A stretch of 64,000 nucleotides of DNA. It comes from JALYUA01 sp038253555. GTDB lineage: Bacteria; Acidobacteriota; Thermoanaerobaculia; UBA5066; Gp7-AA6. The stretch is taken from positions 13,062 through 77,061 of the forward strand of contig JBBSGZ010000001.1 in assembly GCA_038253555.1 (NCBI GenBank). Reading direction: 5' to 3'. Numbering within the stretch: position 1 is the stretch's first letter; each line of letters opens with the position of its first letter. A model generated the notes under the pieces. The model was not told where the DNA came from. It saw only the letters and a list, made by a program, of their open reading frames with translations, and ran no database searches. Positions 24,479-32,556 of the stretch are shown here, one piece after another. A program made the position numbers and the translations under genes.

Positions 24479-25780
24479 ATGCCGGCGCGGCTCGCCTTCC
24501 TGCTTTTTCTCTTCGGGGCCGCCTCGGTCCCCGCGGGCGCCGCGCCCGCCCCGCTCGTCGTCGTGGGGCGGATCGACGGTCCGGTTCATCCCGCGGCCGC
24601 CGCCTACCTTCGCCGGCTGCTTTCAGGGGCGAGGGAGAGCGGCGCGAGCCTCGTCATTTTGGAGCTTTCGACGCCCGGCGGGCTGCTGACATCGACTCGG
24701 GAAATGGCGAGGTCGATTCTCGAATCTCCCGTGCCGGTCGCGACCTTCGTGGCTCCGTCGGGAAGCTCCGCGGCTTCTGCGGGGTTCTTCCTGCTCCTGG
24801 CGGGAGACGTCGCGGCGATGGCGCCCGGGACCAACTCGGGCGCCGCGCACCCGGTCGGGGGCCAGGGAGAAGACCTCTCGAAAACCATGACCTCCAAGGT
24901 CGAACAGGACGCGCGCGCGTTCATCCGCAGCCTCGCGCGGCAGCGGGGGCGCAACGCGGAAAAAGCGGAATCCGCGGTGACCTCGAGCGCTTCATTCACC
25001 GAGACGGAGGCGAAGGAAGCGGGCCTCGTCGAAATCATCGCCCGTGACCGCGCGGATCTCATCCGGCAGCTCGACGGGCGAAAGCTCGCGAGGTTAAACG
25101 GGTCGTCGCCGCCACTGGCGGTGGCAGGCGCTCGGATCGAAACGCGGGAAATGGGATCGCTCGAGAGGCTGCTCGGGGTCGTGTCTCACCCGAACATCGC
25201 TTATATCCTCTTTCTCGCCGGCCTGGTCGGGCTCTACTTCGAGCTCGCCAGCCCGGGCGCCATCCTTCCCGGGATCGTCGGGGGAATCTCGCTTCTCCTG
25301 GCGCTCTATGCCTTTTCGGTTCTGCCCGTGAATCTCGCCGGCATTGCCCTGATTCTTTTCGCCGTTCTTCTCTTCATCGCAGAGGTGAAGGTGACGAGCC
25401 ACGGACTGCTTGCGGTCGGAGGAGCGGTCGCGCTTCTCGCGGGCTCCGCGATGCTGTTTTCCGGACGCGAAGACGGCGCCGGCTATCGCGTGGATCTCTC
25501 GATCGTCGTGCCGGCCGTCGCCTTGACCCTTGCCGTCGTGGGGTTCCTGGCATGGAACACCGTGCGCCTGCGCCATCTACCGGTGCGGACCGGCCGCGAC
25601 AGCGTTCTCGGTCAGAGCGCCGTGGTCGTGAGGCCGATGGGGGAGGAGGGTTTGGGAACCGTCATGGTCCACGGCGAATACTGGGACGCGTCGGGGGCGC
25701 CGGCCGCGGCGGCGGGCGAGCGGGTGCTCGTGACGAGAGTCGAAGGCTTCACACTGCACGTCGAACGGAGGCTGTCATGA
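24479..25780 (+). CDS. NfeD-family membrane-bound ClpP-class serine protease
   Basis: Long-form NfeD protein (433 residues). A signal peptide covers residues 1-22; the ClpP-like domain has LELSTPGGLLTSTREM (61-76), nucleophile region PSGSSAASAGFF (Ser100) and a candidate general base Lys140 in TMTSKVEQDAR. Four or five membrane helices lie at about 235-345 (ILFLAGLVGLYFELASPGA), then a C-terminal OB-fold NfeD domain (VVVRPMGEEGLGTVMVHGE). Such proteases work with SPFH partners; the next gene encodes one, coupled by ATGA. Related enzymes cleave stomatin C-termini. Confidence 0.93.
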   Translation: MPARLAFLLFLFGAASVPAGAAPAPLVVVGRIDGPVHPAAAAYLRRLLSGARESGASLVILELSTPGGLLTSTREMARSILESPVPVATFVAPSGSSAASAGFFLLLAGDVAAMAPGTNSGAAHPVGGQGEDLSKTMTSKVEQDARAFIRSLARQRGRNAEKAESAVTSSASFTETEAKEAGLVEIIARDRADLIRQLDGRKLARLNGSSPPLAVAGARIETREMGSLERLLGVVSHPNIAYILFLAGLVGLYFELASPGAILPGIVGGISLLLALYAFSVLPVNLAGIALILFAVLLFIAEVKVTSHGLLAVGGAVALLAGSAMLFSGREDGAGYRVDLSIVVPAVALTLAVVGFLAWNTVRLRHLPVRTGRDSVLGQSAVVVRPMGEEGLGTVMVHGEYWDASGAPAAAAGERVLVTRVEGFTLHVERRLS

Positions 25781-26544
25781 CTCAGCTGATCTCGTTTCCC
25801 GGTCTGATCTTCGCGGCCTTCGTGGGACTGATCCTCTTTTTTAAATGGGTCAACATCCTGAAGGAATACGAGCGGGCCGTCACGTTCTGGCTCGGCCGCC
25901 TGGGCGCGAAGCCGAAGGGGCCGGGACTCGTTCTGATCTTCTGGCCCTTCGAGACGATGGTCCGCATTTCGCTCCGGACGATCGTTCACGACGTGCCCGC
26001 GCAGGACATCATCACCCGGGACAACGTTTCCGTGAAGGTGAACGCGGTCGTCTACTTCCGCGTCGTCGAGCCCGACAAAGCCGTCGTCCAGGTGGAGAAC
26101 TATCTGTATGCGACCTCGCAGCTGGCGCAGACCACCCTCCGCAGCGTGCTCGGAGAGGCCATGCTCGACGAGCTTCTGTCCGAGCGCGAGAAGTTGAACG
26201 TCGCCCTTCAGAGCGTCATCGATCAGCATACCCAGCCGTGGGGCATCAAGGTGTCGCTCGTCGAAGTGAAGCAGGTGGACCTCCCCCCGGAGATGCAGCG
26301 CGCGATGGCGCGCCAGGCGGAGGCGGAGCGCGAGAAGCGGGCAAAGATCATCCACGCGGAAGGCGAGTTCCAGGCGGCCGCGCAGCTGTCCCGCGCCGCC
26401 GAGGTGATCGGTCGCGAGCCCGCCACTCTCCAGCTGCGCTATCTCCAGACGCTGACCGAGATCGGAAGCGAGAAGAACACCACCATCATCTTTCCGCTGC
26501 CGATCGAGCTTCTTCGCGCGTTCCTCCCGAAGGAGACGAAGTAA
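25777..26544 (+). CDS. SPFH/Band 7 slipin
   Basis: Stomatin-like membrane scaffold protein, 255 residues. One N-terminal hydrophobic hairpin (FPGLIFAAFVGLILFFKW), then the Band 7 domain with LKEYERAVTFWLGRL, DVPAQDIITRDNVSVKV and VYFRVVEPDKAV, and a coiled-coil end (EAEREKRAKIIHAEGEFQAA). The C-terminal FPLPIELLRAF is hydrophobic, as in stomatins cleaved by NfeD proteases. The pair NfeD-slipin is a conserved two-gene membrane quality module. The ATG overlaps the protease stop. Confidence 0.95.
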   Translation: MTQLISFPGLIFAAFVGLILFFKWVNILKEYERAVTFWLGRLGAKPKGPGLVLIFWPFETMVRISLRTIVHDVPAQDIITRDNVSVKVNAVVYFRVVEPDKAVVQVENYLYATSQLAQTTLRSVLGEAMLDELLSEREKLNVALQSVIDQHTQPWGIKVSLVEVKQVDLPPEMQRAMARQAEAEREKRAKIIHAEGEFQAAAQLSRAAEVIGREPATLQLRYLQTLTEIGSEKNTTIIFPLPIELLRAFLPKETK

Positions 26545-26547
26545 AAG

Positions 26548-26568
26548 AGGCGAAAGGCGAAGGGCGAA
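26548..26568. repeat. Period-7 repeat (AGGCGAA/GGGCGAA)
   Basis: Three tandem units (AGGCGAA, AGGCGAA, GGGCGAA) follow the slipin stop. About 70 bases on, CGTCGCCCTGCGCCCCTCGCC (26638-26658) is a partial opposite-sense copy, so the gap 26545-26677 may form a hairpin or terminator before the next promoter. Confidence 0.65.
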
Positions 26569-26664
26569 AGAAGGGAAAAGACTGCCCCGGTCGATCGACA
26601 GCGCGGCGGATCGGTTCCCCGGTCCGCCCTGCGCCGTCGCCCTGCGCCCCTCGCCTGACGTTGC

Positions 26665-26670
26665 TACACT
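26665..26670 (+). promoter_or_regulatory. -10 box (TACACT), leaderless start at 26678
   Basis: GCTACACT ends seven bases before the GTG of the SPOR-domain gene. Confidence 0.55.
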
Positions 26671-26677
26671 CCGCGGC

Positions 26678-27376
26678 GTGGACGAGCCCCGCACGCATTA
26701 CCAGCTCTCTTTTACGGCGCGGCAGGCGCTCCTGCTGTTCGTCGGGCTTCTGTCAGCCCTGGCGGCGGCTTACGTCTTCGGACTGATGACCGGCCTCGCC
26801 GGTCACGATCGGCCGGAAACGTCCATCGCGGCCGCGACGCCCGGCGCCGGAAGCACGACTGCGACGGGCCCGTCGGCGGTGACCCCGGACGCTCTCGAAA
26901 TCCCGCGGGCCGTGCGGGGAGTGGCTCCCTCCCGTGCGCCGCAGCGAGGCTCGACGTCCTCATCGGCGGCACTGGTGCCGACTCCGGTCCCGGTCGCGGC
27001 CGGGCCGACGCCCTCTCCTGGACTCCAGCTCTTCGACGATGGTCCGGACCGCACGCCGGCCACGGGCGCCGCCCCGGCGCGAAGAGTCCGCACGCCGAAG
27101 CCCTCCGCCGAAACCTCCGGTTCCCACGCCGCCGCAGCCGGATATTTCTGGGTCCAGGCTCTGTCGGCCCCGTCCGAGAAGGAAGCCCGCTCGCGCCGCG
27201 ACCGGCTCGCCGCGCACGGCTTTCCGGCGGTTGTCAGATCCGGCGGGGGGCCGAACGGGAAGGTCTACCGGGTGCGCGTCGGACCTTTCAAGACGAAGGA
27301 AGAAGCGGAGAAGTCGGCCGCGCGGCTGAAGACGCGGGAGAAGCTCCAGCCGTGGATCGTCCCGCCCGGAAAATGA
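26678..27376 (+). CDS. SPOR-domain membrane protein
   Basis: Single-pass protein of 232 residues: short cytoplasmic N-terminus (HYQLSFTARQ), one membrane helix (ALLLFVGLLSALAAAYVFGL, about 18-37), a Pro/Ala/Thr-rich linker and a C-terminal SPOR domain (GYFWVQALSAPSEKEARSRR, then KVYRVRVGPFKTKEEAE). SPOR domains bind denuded peptidoglycan strands, usually at the division site. A cell-division or envelope role is inferred. GTG start fits the -10 box seven bases upstream. The stop overlaps the lipA ATG. Confidence 0.9.
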   Translation: MDEPRTHYQLSFTARQALLLFVGLLSALAAAYVFGLMTGLAGHDRPETSIAAATPGAGSTTATGPSAVTPDALEIPRAVRGVAPSRAPQRGSTSSSAALVPTPVPVAAGPTPSPGLQLFDDGPDRTPATGAAPARRVRTPKPSAETSGSHAAAAGYFWVQALSAPSEKEARSRRDRLAAHGFPAVVRSGGGPNGKVYRVRVGPFKTKEEAEKSAARLKTREKLQPWIVPPGK

Positions 27377-28248
27377 CCTCCCTTCCCGCGCGCCCCCCGG
27401 AGTGGATCCGCGAAAAGCGCATACGCCTCTCAGAGCTCCATGGCGTCAAAGACGTCATGCGCCGCCACGCCCTCTCGACGGTCTGCGAGGAGGCGCGCTG
27501 CCCCAACCGGGGTGAATGCTTCTCCCGCGGGACGGCCACGTTCCTGATGCTCGGCGACGTCTGCACGAGGACGTGCGGCTTCTGCGACATCGCGCACGGA
27601 AAACCCGCTGCGGTCGACGCTCTCGAACCCTTTCGGGTGGCCACCGCGGCGCGCGAGATGAAGCTCCAGTTCGTGGTCCTGACATCGGTGGACCGGGACG
27701 ATCTTCCCGACGGCGGGGCGTCTCACTTCGCCGAAACGATTCGCGCGCTTCGGCGCCTCCAGCCGGCCCCGGGAATCGAGGTCCTCACGCCCGATTTTCA
27801 GGGGCGATTCATGTCGGTCGCGAGAGTCGTCGAGGCGCGGCCGGACGTCTTCAATCACAACGTCGAGACGGTCCCCCGGCTGTACACGCGCGTTCGACGG
27901 GGAGCGCGCCTCGACCGCTCGCTCGGGCTTCTCGCGGCGGTCCGCGCGCTCGACCCCTCGATCACGACCAAGTCGGGCTTCATGCTGGGCCTCGGCGAGC
28001 GCGACGACGAGGTCCACGCCCTCCTCGGAGACCTGCGGAACGCCGGCGTCGATATCGTGACGATCGGGCAGTACCTCCAGCCGTCCCGCGAAAGTCTTCC
28101 GGTTGAAGAGTATGTCCGGCCGGAGGTATTCGACGGCTATCGGGAGGCGGGCGAACGGCTCGGCTTCCGCCACGTGTTTTCCGGTCCCTTCGTCCGGTCG
28201 TCCTACCGCGCGGAGGAAGCCCTCCTCGCGTCCGCCTCGCTCCGCTGA
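27373..28248 (+). CDS. lipA: Lipoyl synthase
   Basis: Radical-SAM enzyme inserting two sulfurs into protein-bound octanoyl groups to make lipoyl cofactors. All iron-sulfur ligands are present: auxiliary cluster CEEARCPNRGEC (Cys38, 43, 49) and radical-SAM cluster CTRTCGFC (Cys64, 68, 71). FNHNVETVPRLY and the C-terminal VRSSYRAEE with the conserved serine are also present. The 291 residues are usual. ATG 27373 overlaps the SPOR gene stop. No lipB is adjacent. Confidence 0.97.
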   Translation: MTSLPARPPEWIREKRIRLSELHGVKDVMRRHALSTVCEEARCPNRGECFSRGTATFLMLGDVCTRTCGFCDIAHGKPAAVDALEPFRVATAAREMKLQFVVLTSVDRDDLPDGGASHFAETIRALRRLQPAPGIEVLTPDFQGRFMSVARVVEARPDVFNHNVETVPRLYTRVRRGARLDRSLGLLAAVRALDPSITTKSGFMLGLGERDDEVHALLGDLRNAGVDIVTIGQYLQPSRESLPVEEYVRPEVFDGYREAGERLGFRHVFSGPFVRSSYRAEEALLASASLR

Positions 28249-28259
28249 GAGGCTTTCGA

Positions 28260-29810
28260 ATGAGCGTGTCGCGCTGGAAGACGCCCGCGGCCGGCGTGCT
28301 CTCCGGACTCCTTTTCGCGCTGGCTTTTCCGCCGTACGACGTGACGGTCCTTCTCCCGCTGGCTCTCGTTCCCTGGATCGCCCTCCTTTCGATGGAAGAA
28401 AGCCGGGGCCGCGCGCTTCTTTCGGGCCTCCTGTTCGGCATGGCGTTCTGGTGCGCGTCGGTCCCCTGGATCTCCTACGTCGTCACCGTGTACGGAGGAC
28501 AGTCGAAGGCGATGGGCGTCGTGTGCGTCGGCCTCCTCGCTCTGATCTGCGCGGAGTGGACCGCGGTGGTCGGCTGGGGGATCGCCGCTCTGGCTCCACC
28601 GCGTTCGTGGAAGCGCTTCGCGGCGTTTCCCCTTCTGTGGATGGCCGCGGAGCATGCCAGGTCGGTGATCTACGGCGGCTTTCCTTGGAACCTGACGGGC
28701 TGGGCGCTCGCCCGAAGGCCCGTGTGGATCCAGACGGCTTCCCTCTGGGGCGTGTACGGAGTCGGATTCGCGGTCGCCGCGGTCGCGACGCTTCTCGCCG
28801 CGTTTGCCGTGCGCCGCCGCCCGATGTTCCTGGTCGTCGCCGCCGCGTCGGTGCTGGCGGTCGGAGTCGCCGGAGCGATCCGGCTGACCCGGCCGGTCGA
28901 AACCGGGGCGCCGCTTCGAGTCCGGTTGATCCAGCCGAATCTGGCGGAAGAGGACCGGCGCACCGCCGACAAGGCGGCGGCCGGGTATCGCGCCGTGCTT
29001 GCACGCGGAGACGAGGCGGCCCTCGCGGGGGCCGACCTGATCGTCTTCCCGGAATCGGCGTTCCCGATGTACTGGGAGCGAAGCAGCCGGCTCCGCGAGG
29101 ACCTCGCCCGACTGTCGGCGAAGTGCCACTGCGCAGTTCTGTTCAACGATGTGACGTCGGAGCCCGACGGCCGCGCGTCCAACGCCGCGCGGATGGTAAC
29201 GCCCGAGGGGCTCGCGCGCGGGATCTACCGCAAGGTGCATCTCGTTCCGTTCGGGGAATACGTCCCGCTGCCTCGACTCTTCTTTTTCGCGCGCCAGATC
29301 TCGCACGAGATCGGGGAGTTCCTTCCGGCGGAGACTCCCGTCGTCCTGCGTTCGGGCCCGCTCGCGCTCGGAGTGGGGATCTGCTACGAGATCATCTATC
29401 CCGGCCTGGCGCGGCGCCAGACGGCCGACGGCGCGAACCTGCTCGCCACGATCTCGAACGACTCCTGGTACGGGCGCGCGGGCGCGCAGGACCAACACTT
29501 CGCCGGCGCCCTCTTTCGCGCGGTGGAGAACGGCCGCTACCTGGTCCGCGCGGCGATCACGGGGATCTCCGGGATCGTCGATCCGCGCGGGCGCATTCTC
29601 GCGGAAATCGCGCCGAATGAGTCGGGGACGGCCGCGGGCACGATCGCCCTCCTCGGAGCCTCCACGGCGTGGACCCGTTGGGGCTACGTCCTCCCTCGGA
29701 TCGCGGACGCCGCCGCGGCCGGCGTGCTACTCTTCGGCCTCGCCCGGTGGGGACGCGAACGCGCGGCGCGCCGCCGACGGCGGGCGGCGTCCCACGGAGA
29801 CATCACATGA
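28260..29810 (+). CDS. lnt: Apolipoprotein N-acyltransferase
   Basis: Inner-membrane enzyme adding the third acyl chain to outer-membrane lipoproteins, so it indicates a Gram-negative envelope. The 516 residues have an N-terminal membrane bundle (GVLSGLLFALAFPPYD is the usual opening) and a periplasmic nitrilase domain with the catalytic triad Glu in IVFPESAFP, Lys in YRKVHLVPFGEYVPL and Cys in GVGICYEIIYP, followed by NDSWYG. It lies 11 bases after lipA and overlaps prfB by ATGA. Confidence 0.95.
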   Translation: MSVSRWKTPAAGVLSGLLFALAFPPYDVTVLLPLALVPWIALLSMEESRGRALLSGLLFGMAFWCASVPWISYVVTVYGGQSKAMGVVCVGLLALICAEWTAVVGWGIAALAPPRSWKRFAAFPLLWMAAEHARSVIYGGFPWNLTGWALARRPVWIQTASLWGVYGVGFAVAAVATLLAAFAVRRRPMFLVVAAASVLAVGVAGAIRLTRPVETGAPLRVRLIQPNLAEEDRRTADKAAAGYRAVLARGDEAALAGADLIVFPESAFPMYWERSSRLREDLARLSAKCHCAVLFNDVTSEPDGRASNAARMVTPEGLARGIYRKVHLVPFGEYVPLPRLFFFARQISHEIGEFLPAETPVVLRSGPLALGVGICYEIIYPGLARRQTADGANLLATISNDSWYGRAGAQDQHFAGALFRAVENGRYLVRAAITGISGIVDPRGRILAEIAPNESGTAAGTIALLGASTAWTRWGYVLPRIADAAAAGVLLFGLARWGRERAARRRRRAASHGDIT

Positions 29811-30929
29811 CCTCTCGCGACGACCTCATTTCCTCGCTGACGAACGCCTCGGAGCGGCTGCTGTCGCTTCGGGGCTATCTTTGATCTCGACGCGGCGCGG
29901 AGCGCGCTCGAAGGACTGAGAGAAAAGCAGGGCGCGGCGGATTTCTGGAGCCGCCCGGAAGAGGCTCAGGACATTCTGCGGCAGGCGAGCTCTCATGAGC
30001 GCCGCATCGGCACGGCGGCCCGGCTCGATGAGCTCCGGGACGAGCTCCAGACCCTGGCCGAGCTGCTGCGCGAGGGGGAAGACGCGGACGCCGATGCGCG
30101 CGAGGTCTTGAGAAAGGCGGAGAGCTTTGGCGACGACCTCGAGCTCTCCGTCAAGATGGGGAACCCGGAGGACGAATCAAACGCCTGGCTCATGATTCAC
30201 GCGGGTGCGGGCGGAACGGAGTCCCAGGACTGGGCGGAGATGCTGCTTCGGATGTACATGCGTTTTGCGGAGTCCCGCGGCTGGAAGGCGGAGCTGATCG
30301 ACCGCCAGGACGGCGAGGAGGCGGGTCTTAAAAGCGCGACGCTTCACGTCGTCGGCGACCACGCGTACGGGTACCTGAAGGGCGAGATGGGGGTGCACCG
30401 GCTGGTTCGCATCTCGCCCTACGATTCCGCGCAGCGGCGGCACACTTCATTCGCGTCGATCTACGTCTCTCCGGAGATCGACGAACACATCGAGATCGAA
30501 ATCCTGGACAAAGACCTGCGGGTGGACACGTACAGGTCGAGCGGCGCCGGAGGCCAGCACGTCAACGTGACCGACTCGGCGGTGCGGATCACGCACCTGC
30601 CGACGGGGATCGTAGTGACCTGCCAGAACGAGCGCAGTCAGGGCCGCAACCGGGATACTGCCATGAACGTCCTGCGAGCCAGGCTCTACCAGAAAGCGCT
30701 CGACGAGCGCCGCTCCGACGAGGAAAAGAAGGTGGGTGAGAAGAAAGCGATCGAGTGGGGGAGCCAGATTCGCTCGTACGTCCTTCACCCCTACCGGATG
30801 GTGAAGGACCACCGCACGGGACACGAGACGGGCGACACGGACAAGGTGCTCGATGGCGGCATTACGCCCTTCATCGATGCGTACTTGAAGTCCGCGGCGG
30901 AAGGATCTCGGGCTTCGACCGCCTCGTGA
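29807..30929 (+). CDS. prfB: Peptide chain release factor 2 with programmed +1 frameshift
   Basis: Release factor recognising UGA and UAA. Translation starts at ATG 29807, reads 25 codons to CTT (29879-29881), meets in-frame TGA (29882-29884) and must shift +1 to GAT at 29883, the classical RF2 autoregulatory site. The full product is 373 residues. The peptidyl-hydrolysis motif is SGAGGQHVN and the downstream NERSQGRNRDTAM is typical. The stop-recognition tripeptide region reads RISPYDSAQRR, giving SPY where many RF2 have SPF. The stop overlaps or abuts the Nudix gene. Confidence 0.96.
29871..29884 (+). other. RF2 programmed frameshift site
   Basis: GGGGCTATCTTTGA: a GGGG run that can act as the internal Shine-Dalgarno-like stimulator sits just before CTT-TGA. 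Slippage from CTT to TTT on the UGA pause moves the ribosome to the +1 frame. The codon after TGA begins with T, the context is CTTTGAT. Confidence 0.93.
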
Positions 30930-30949
30930 ACGGAGAAGGGTCATCACCG

Positions 30950-31528
30950 GTGACCGCGCGCCCGCCGCTCGCCGGCTGGATGGCCGAGTTGCGGGACCGG
31001 CTCGCCCTCTGGGACCGCCGGGCGAAGGCGCAGGAAGAAGGGAATCGGCGCGCCGCCGTCCTGGTGCCGCTCTTCGTGCGGGACGGCGGACTCTGGACGG
31101 TTTTCACGCTGCGGACGGAGTCCGTCGAACATCACCGCGGTCAGATCTCCTTTCCCGGCGGAGCGGAAGAGCCCGAAGACGCGACGCTCTTCCACACCGC
31201 GCTGCGGGAAACCGAAGAGGAGCTCGGCATCCGGCCCAGGGATGCCGTGCCGCTCGGGCGTCTCTCGGCGATCGTCACGGTCACGAACTTCTACGTGGAA
31301 CCCTTCGTGGCGGCGATCCCGCAGCCCTACGCGTTCGAGCCCCAGGAGACAGAAATTGCGGAGGTGGTCGAGGTCCCGCTGGCGGCCCTGCTCGCTCCCG
31401 GTGTCTTCGAAGAGCGGACGTTTTCCGGCCGCGATGAGCCCATCCTCTACTACCACTACGGCGGACACGTCATCTGGGGCGCCACCGCGAGAATCCTGCG
31501 CGAGCTGCTCGACGCTCTGGCGGGCTGA
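30950..31528 (+). CDS. Nudix hydrolase, CoA pyrophosphatase type
   Basis: Nudix enzyme of 192 residues. The CoA-diphosphatase (UPF0035) preamble HHRGQISFPGG (61-71) leads straight into the Nudix box, GGAEEPED then LRETEEELGI (70-94), with the metal-binding REtEEE core intact. It probably cleaves CoA or acyl-CoA to phosphopantetheine products and 3',5'-ADP. GTG 30950 is chosen for the GGAGAAGGG 11 bases upstream; GTG 30926, sharing GTGA with the prfB stop, is an alternative giving eight more residues. Confidence 0.9.
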   Translation: MTARPPLAGWMAELRDRLALWDRRAKAQEEGNRRAAVLVPLFVRDGGLWTVFTLRTESVEHHRGQISFPGGAEEPEDATLFHTALRETEEELGIRPRDAVPLGRLSAIVTVTNFYVEPFVAAIPQPYAFEPQETEIAEVVEVPLAALLAPGVFEERTFSGRDEPILYYHYGGHVIWGATARILRELLDALAG

Positions 31529-31577
31529 CGCGGCATCTGCCGCCGGGTCCTCGGAGTGGAAGCGAAGCTGAAGCCCG

Positions 31578-32477
31578 TCAGTGCCCCTGGTAGCTTTTCT
31601 CGCCCGCCTCGACCCGGACAGCGAGGCGATTCTGTGACGGCGGCAGCGGACAGGTCGCGTACGGCGTGAACACGCACGGCGGGTTGTAGGCCTTGTTGAA
31701 ATCGACCACAGCGGACGAACCCGGTGCGGGCGGCGTCACGTAAAGGAACCGGCCCCCCCCGTAAGTCTCCGTCCCGTTGGTCCGGTCTCCGAAAATGACG
31801 AACCAGTCCTCGGTACCCGCCTCCGTCACGACGTCGAGGCGGCAGATGCTGCCTCGCACCTCGAACACCAGCGCGCCGGGCGATTTCTCCCGAGCGGTCG
31901 AGCCGAGAATGTTCGGCACCAGGATCTCCTTCGCGGGCTGGTAGGACTCGAACCGCGCCTCGATCCGCCAGCGCGTCTCGACCGGAAAAGACTCGATTCC
32001 GCGGAAGCTCTTCAGGGCCGTGCTTTCGGCGTCCTTGACGCGCACCCCGATGCGGCCATTGCGTTCGATGAGGTAGAAGCGCAGCGGACCGCGCCGGATG
32101 AGGGTGGGCTCGCCCGAGGCATCGGTCGAGAGCGCGGACCCGGTGACCGGCTTTCCTCCGATCTCGACTGTTTCGCCCGGAGCCGTCGCAAGGCGTGCCC
32201 CCGCGGCATCGAGGCTGATCGTCGCGAGGCGCGCGGGCGCCTTGCCCGCGGGGAGAACGACGCGCGATTTCGGGTCGCTCCCCACGGTGTTGTCGCCAGG
32301 TTCGAGCCAGAAGAGGCCCACCAGAGTCAGCCATCCGTCCTCGCGACGCAGGCTTTGCAGGCGCCGCTCGCGCCACGCTTCGAGGTCGCGCCGGTGCGCG
32401 GCCGGGTCCGGGGAGGATGGGCCGGCGCCGACGACCATCAGCGGGAGGAGGAAGGCGAGCAGAGCTCTCGAGCGCAC
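31578..32477 (-). CDS. DUF1684 family protein, exported
   Basis: Member of the DUF1684 family, 299 residues. A signal peptide (VRSRALLAFLLPLMVVGAG) precedes family landmarks EDGWLTLVGLFWLEPGDNT, the later GIESFPVETRWRIEARF, and the highly conserved C-terminal VVDFNKAYNPPCVFTPYAT then CPLPPSQNRL. Biochemical function of the family is unknown. GTG 32477 is preceded by TACACT six bases upstream on the minus strand and fits the start of the signal peptide; upstream in-frame sequence belongs to the gap before the TPR gene. Confidence 0.88.
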   Translation of the reverse strand: MRSRALLAFLLPLMVVGAGPSSPDPAAHRRDLEAWRERRLQSLRREDGWLTLVGLFWLEPGDNTVGSDPKSRVVLPAGKAPARLATISLDAAGARLATAPGETVEIGGKPVTGSALSTDASGEPTLIRRGPLRFYLIERNGRIGVRVKDAESTALKSFRGIESFPVETRWRIEARFESYQPAKEILVPNILGSTAREKSPGALVFEVRGSICRLDVVTEAGTEDWFVIFGDRTNGTETYGGGRFLYVTPPAPGSSAVVDFNKAYNPPCVFTPYATCPLPPSQNRLAVRVEAGEKSYQGH

Positions 32478-32483
32478 CCCGTC

Positions 32484-32489
32484 AGTGTA
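32484..32489 (-). promoter_or_regulatory. -10 box (TACACT), leaderless start at 32477
   Basis: On the minus strand GTACACT ends six bases before the GTG of the DUF1684 gene. Confidence 0.5.
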
Positions 32490-32556
32490 CGACGAGCATC
32501 GGGTCGAGAACGTCTTCGGCCGGCTCGAGATTTCAACCTGGGAACTTCGGCCCGCC

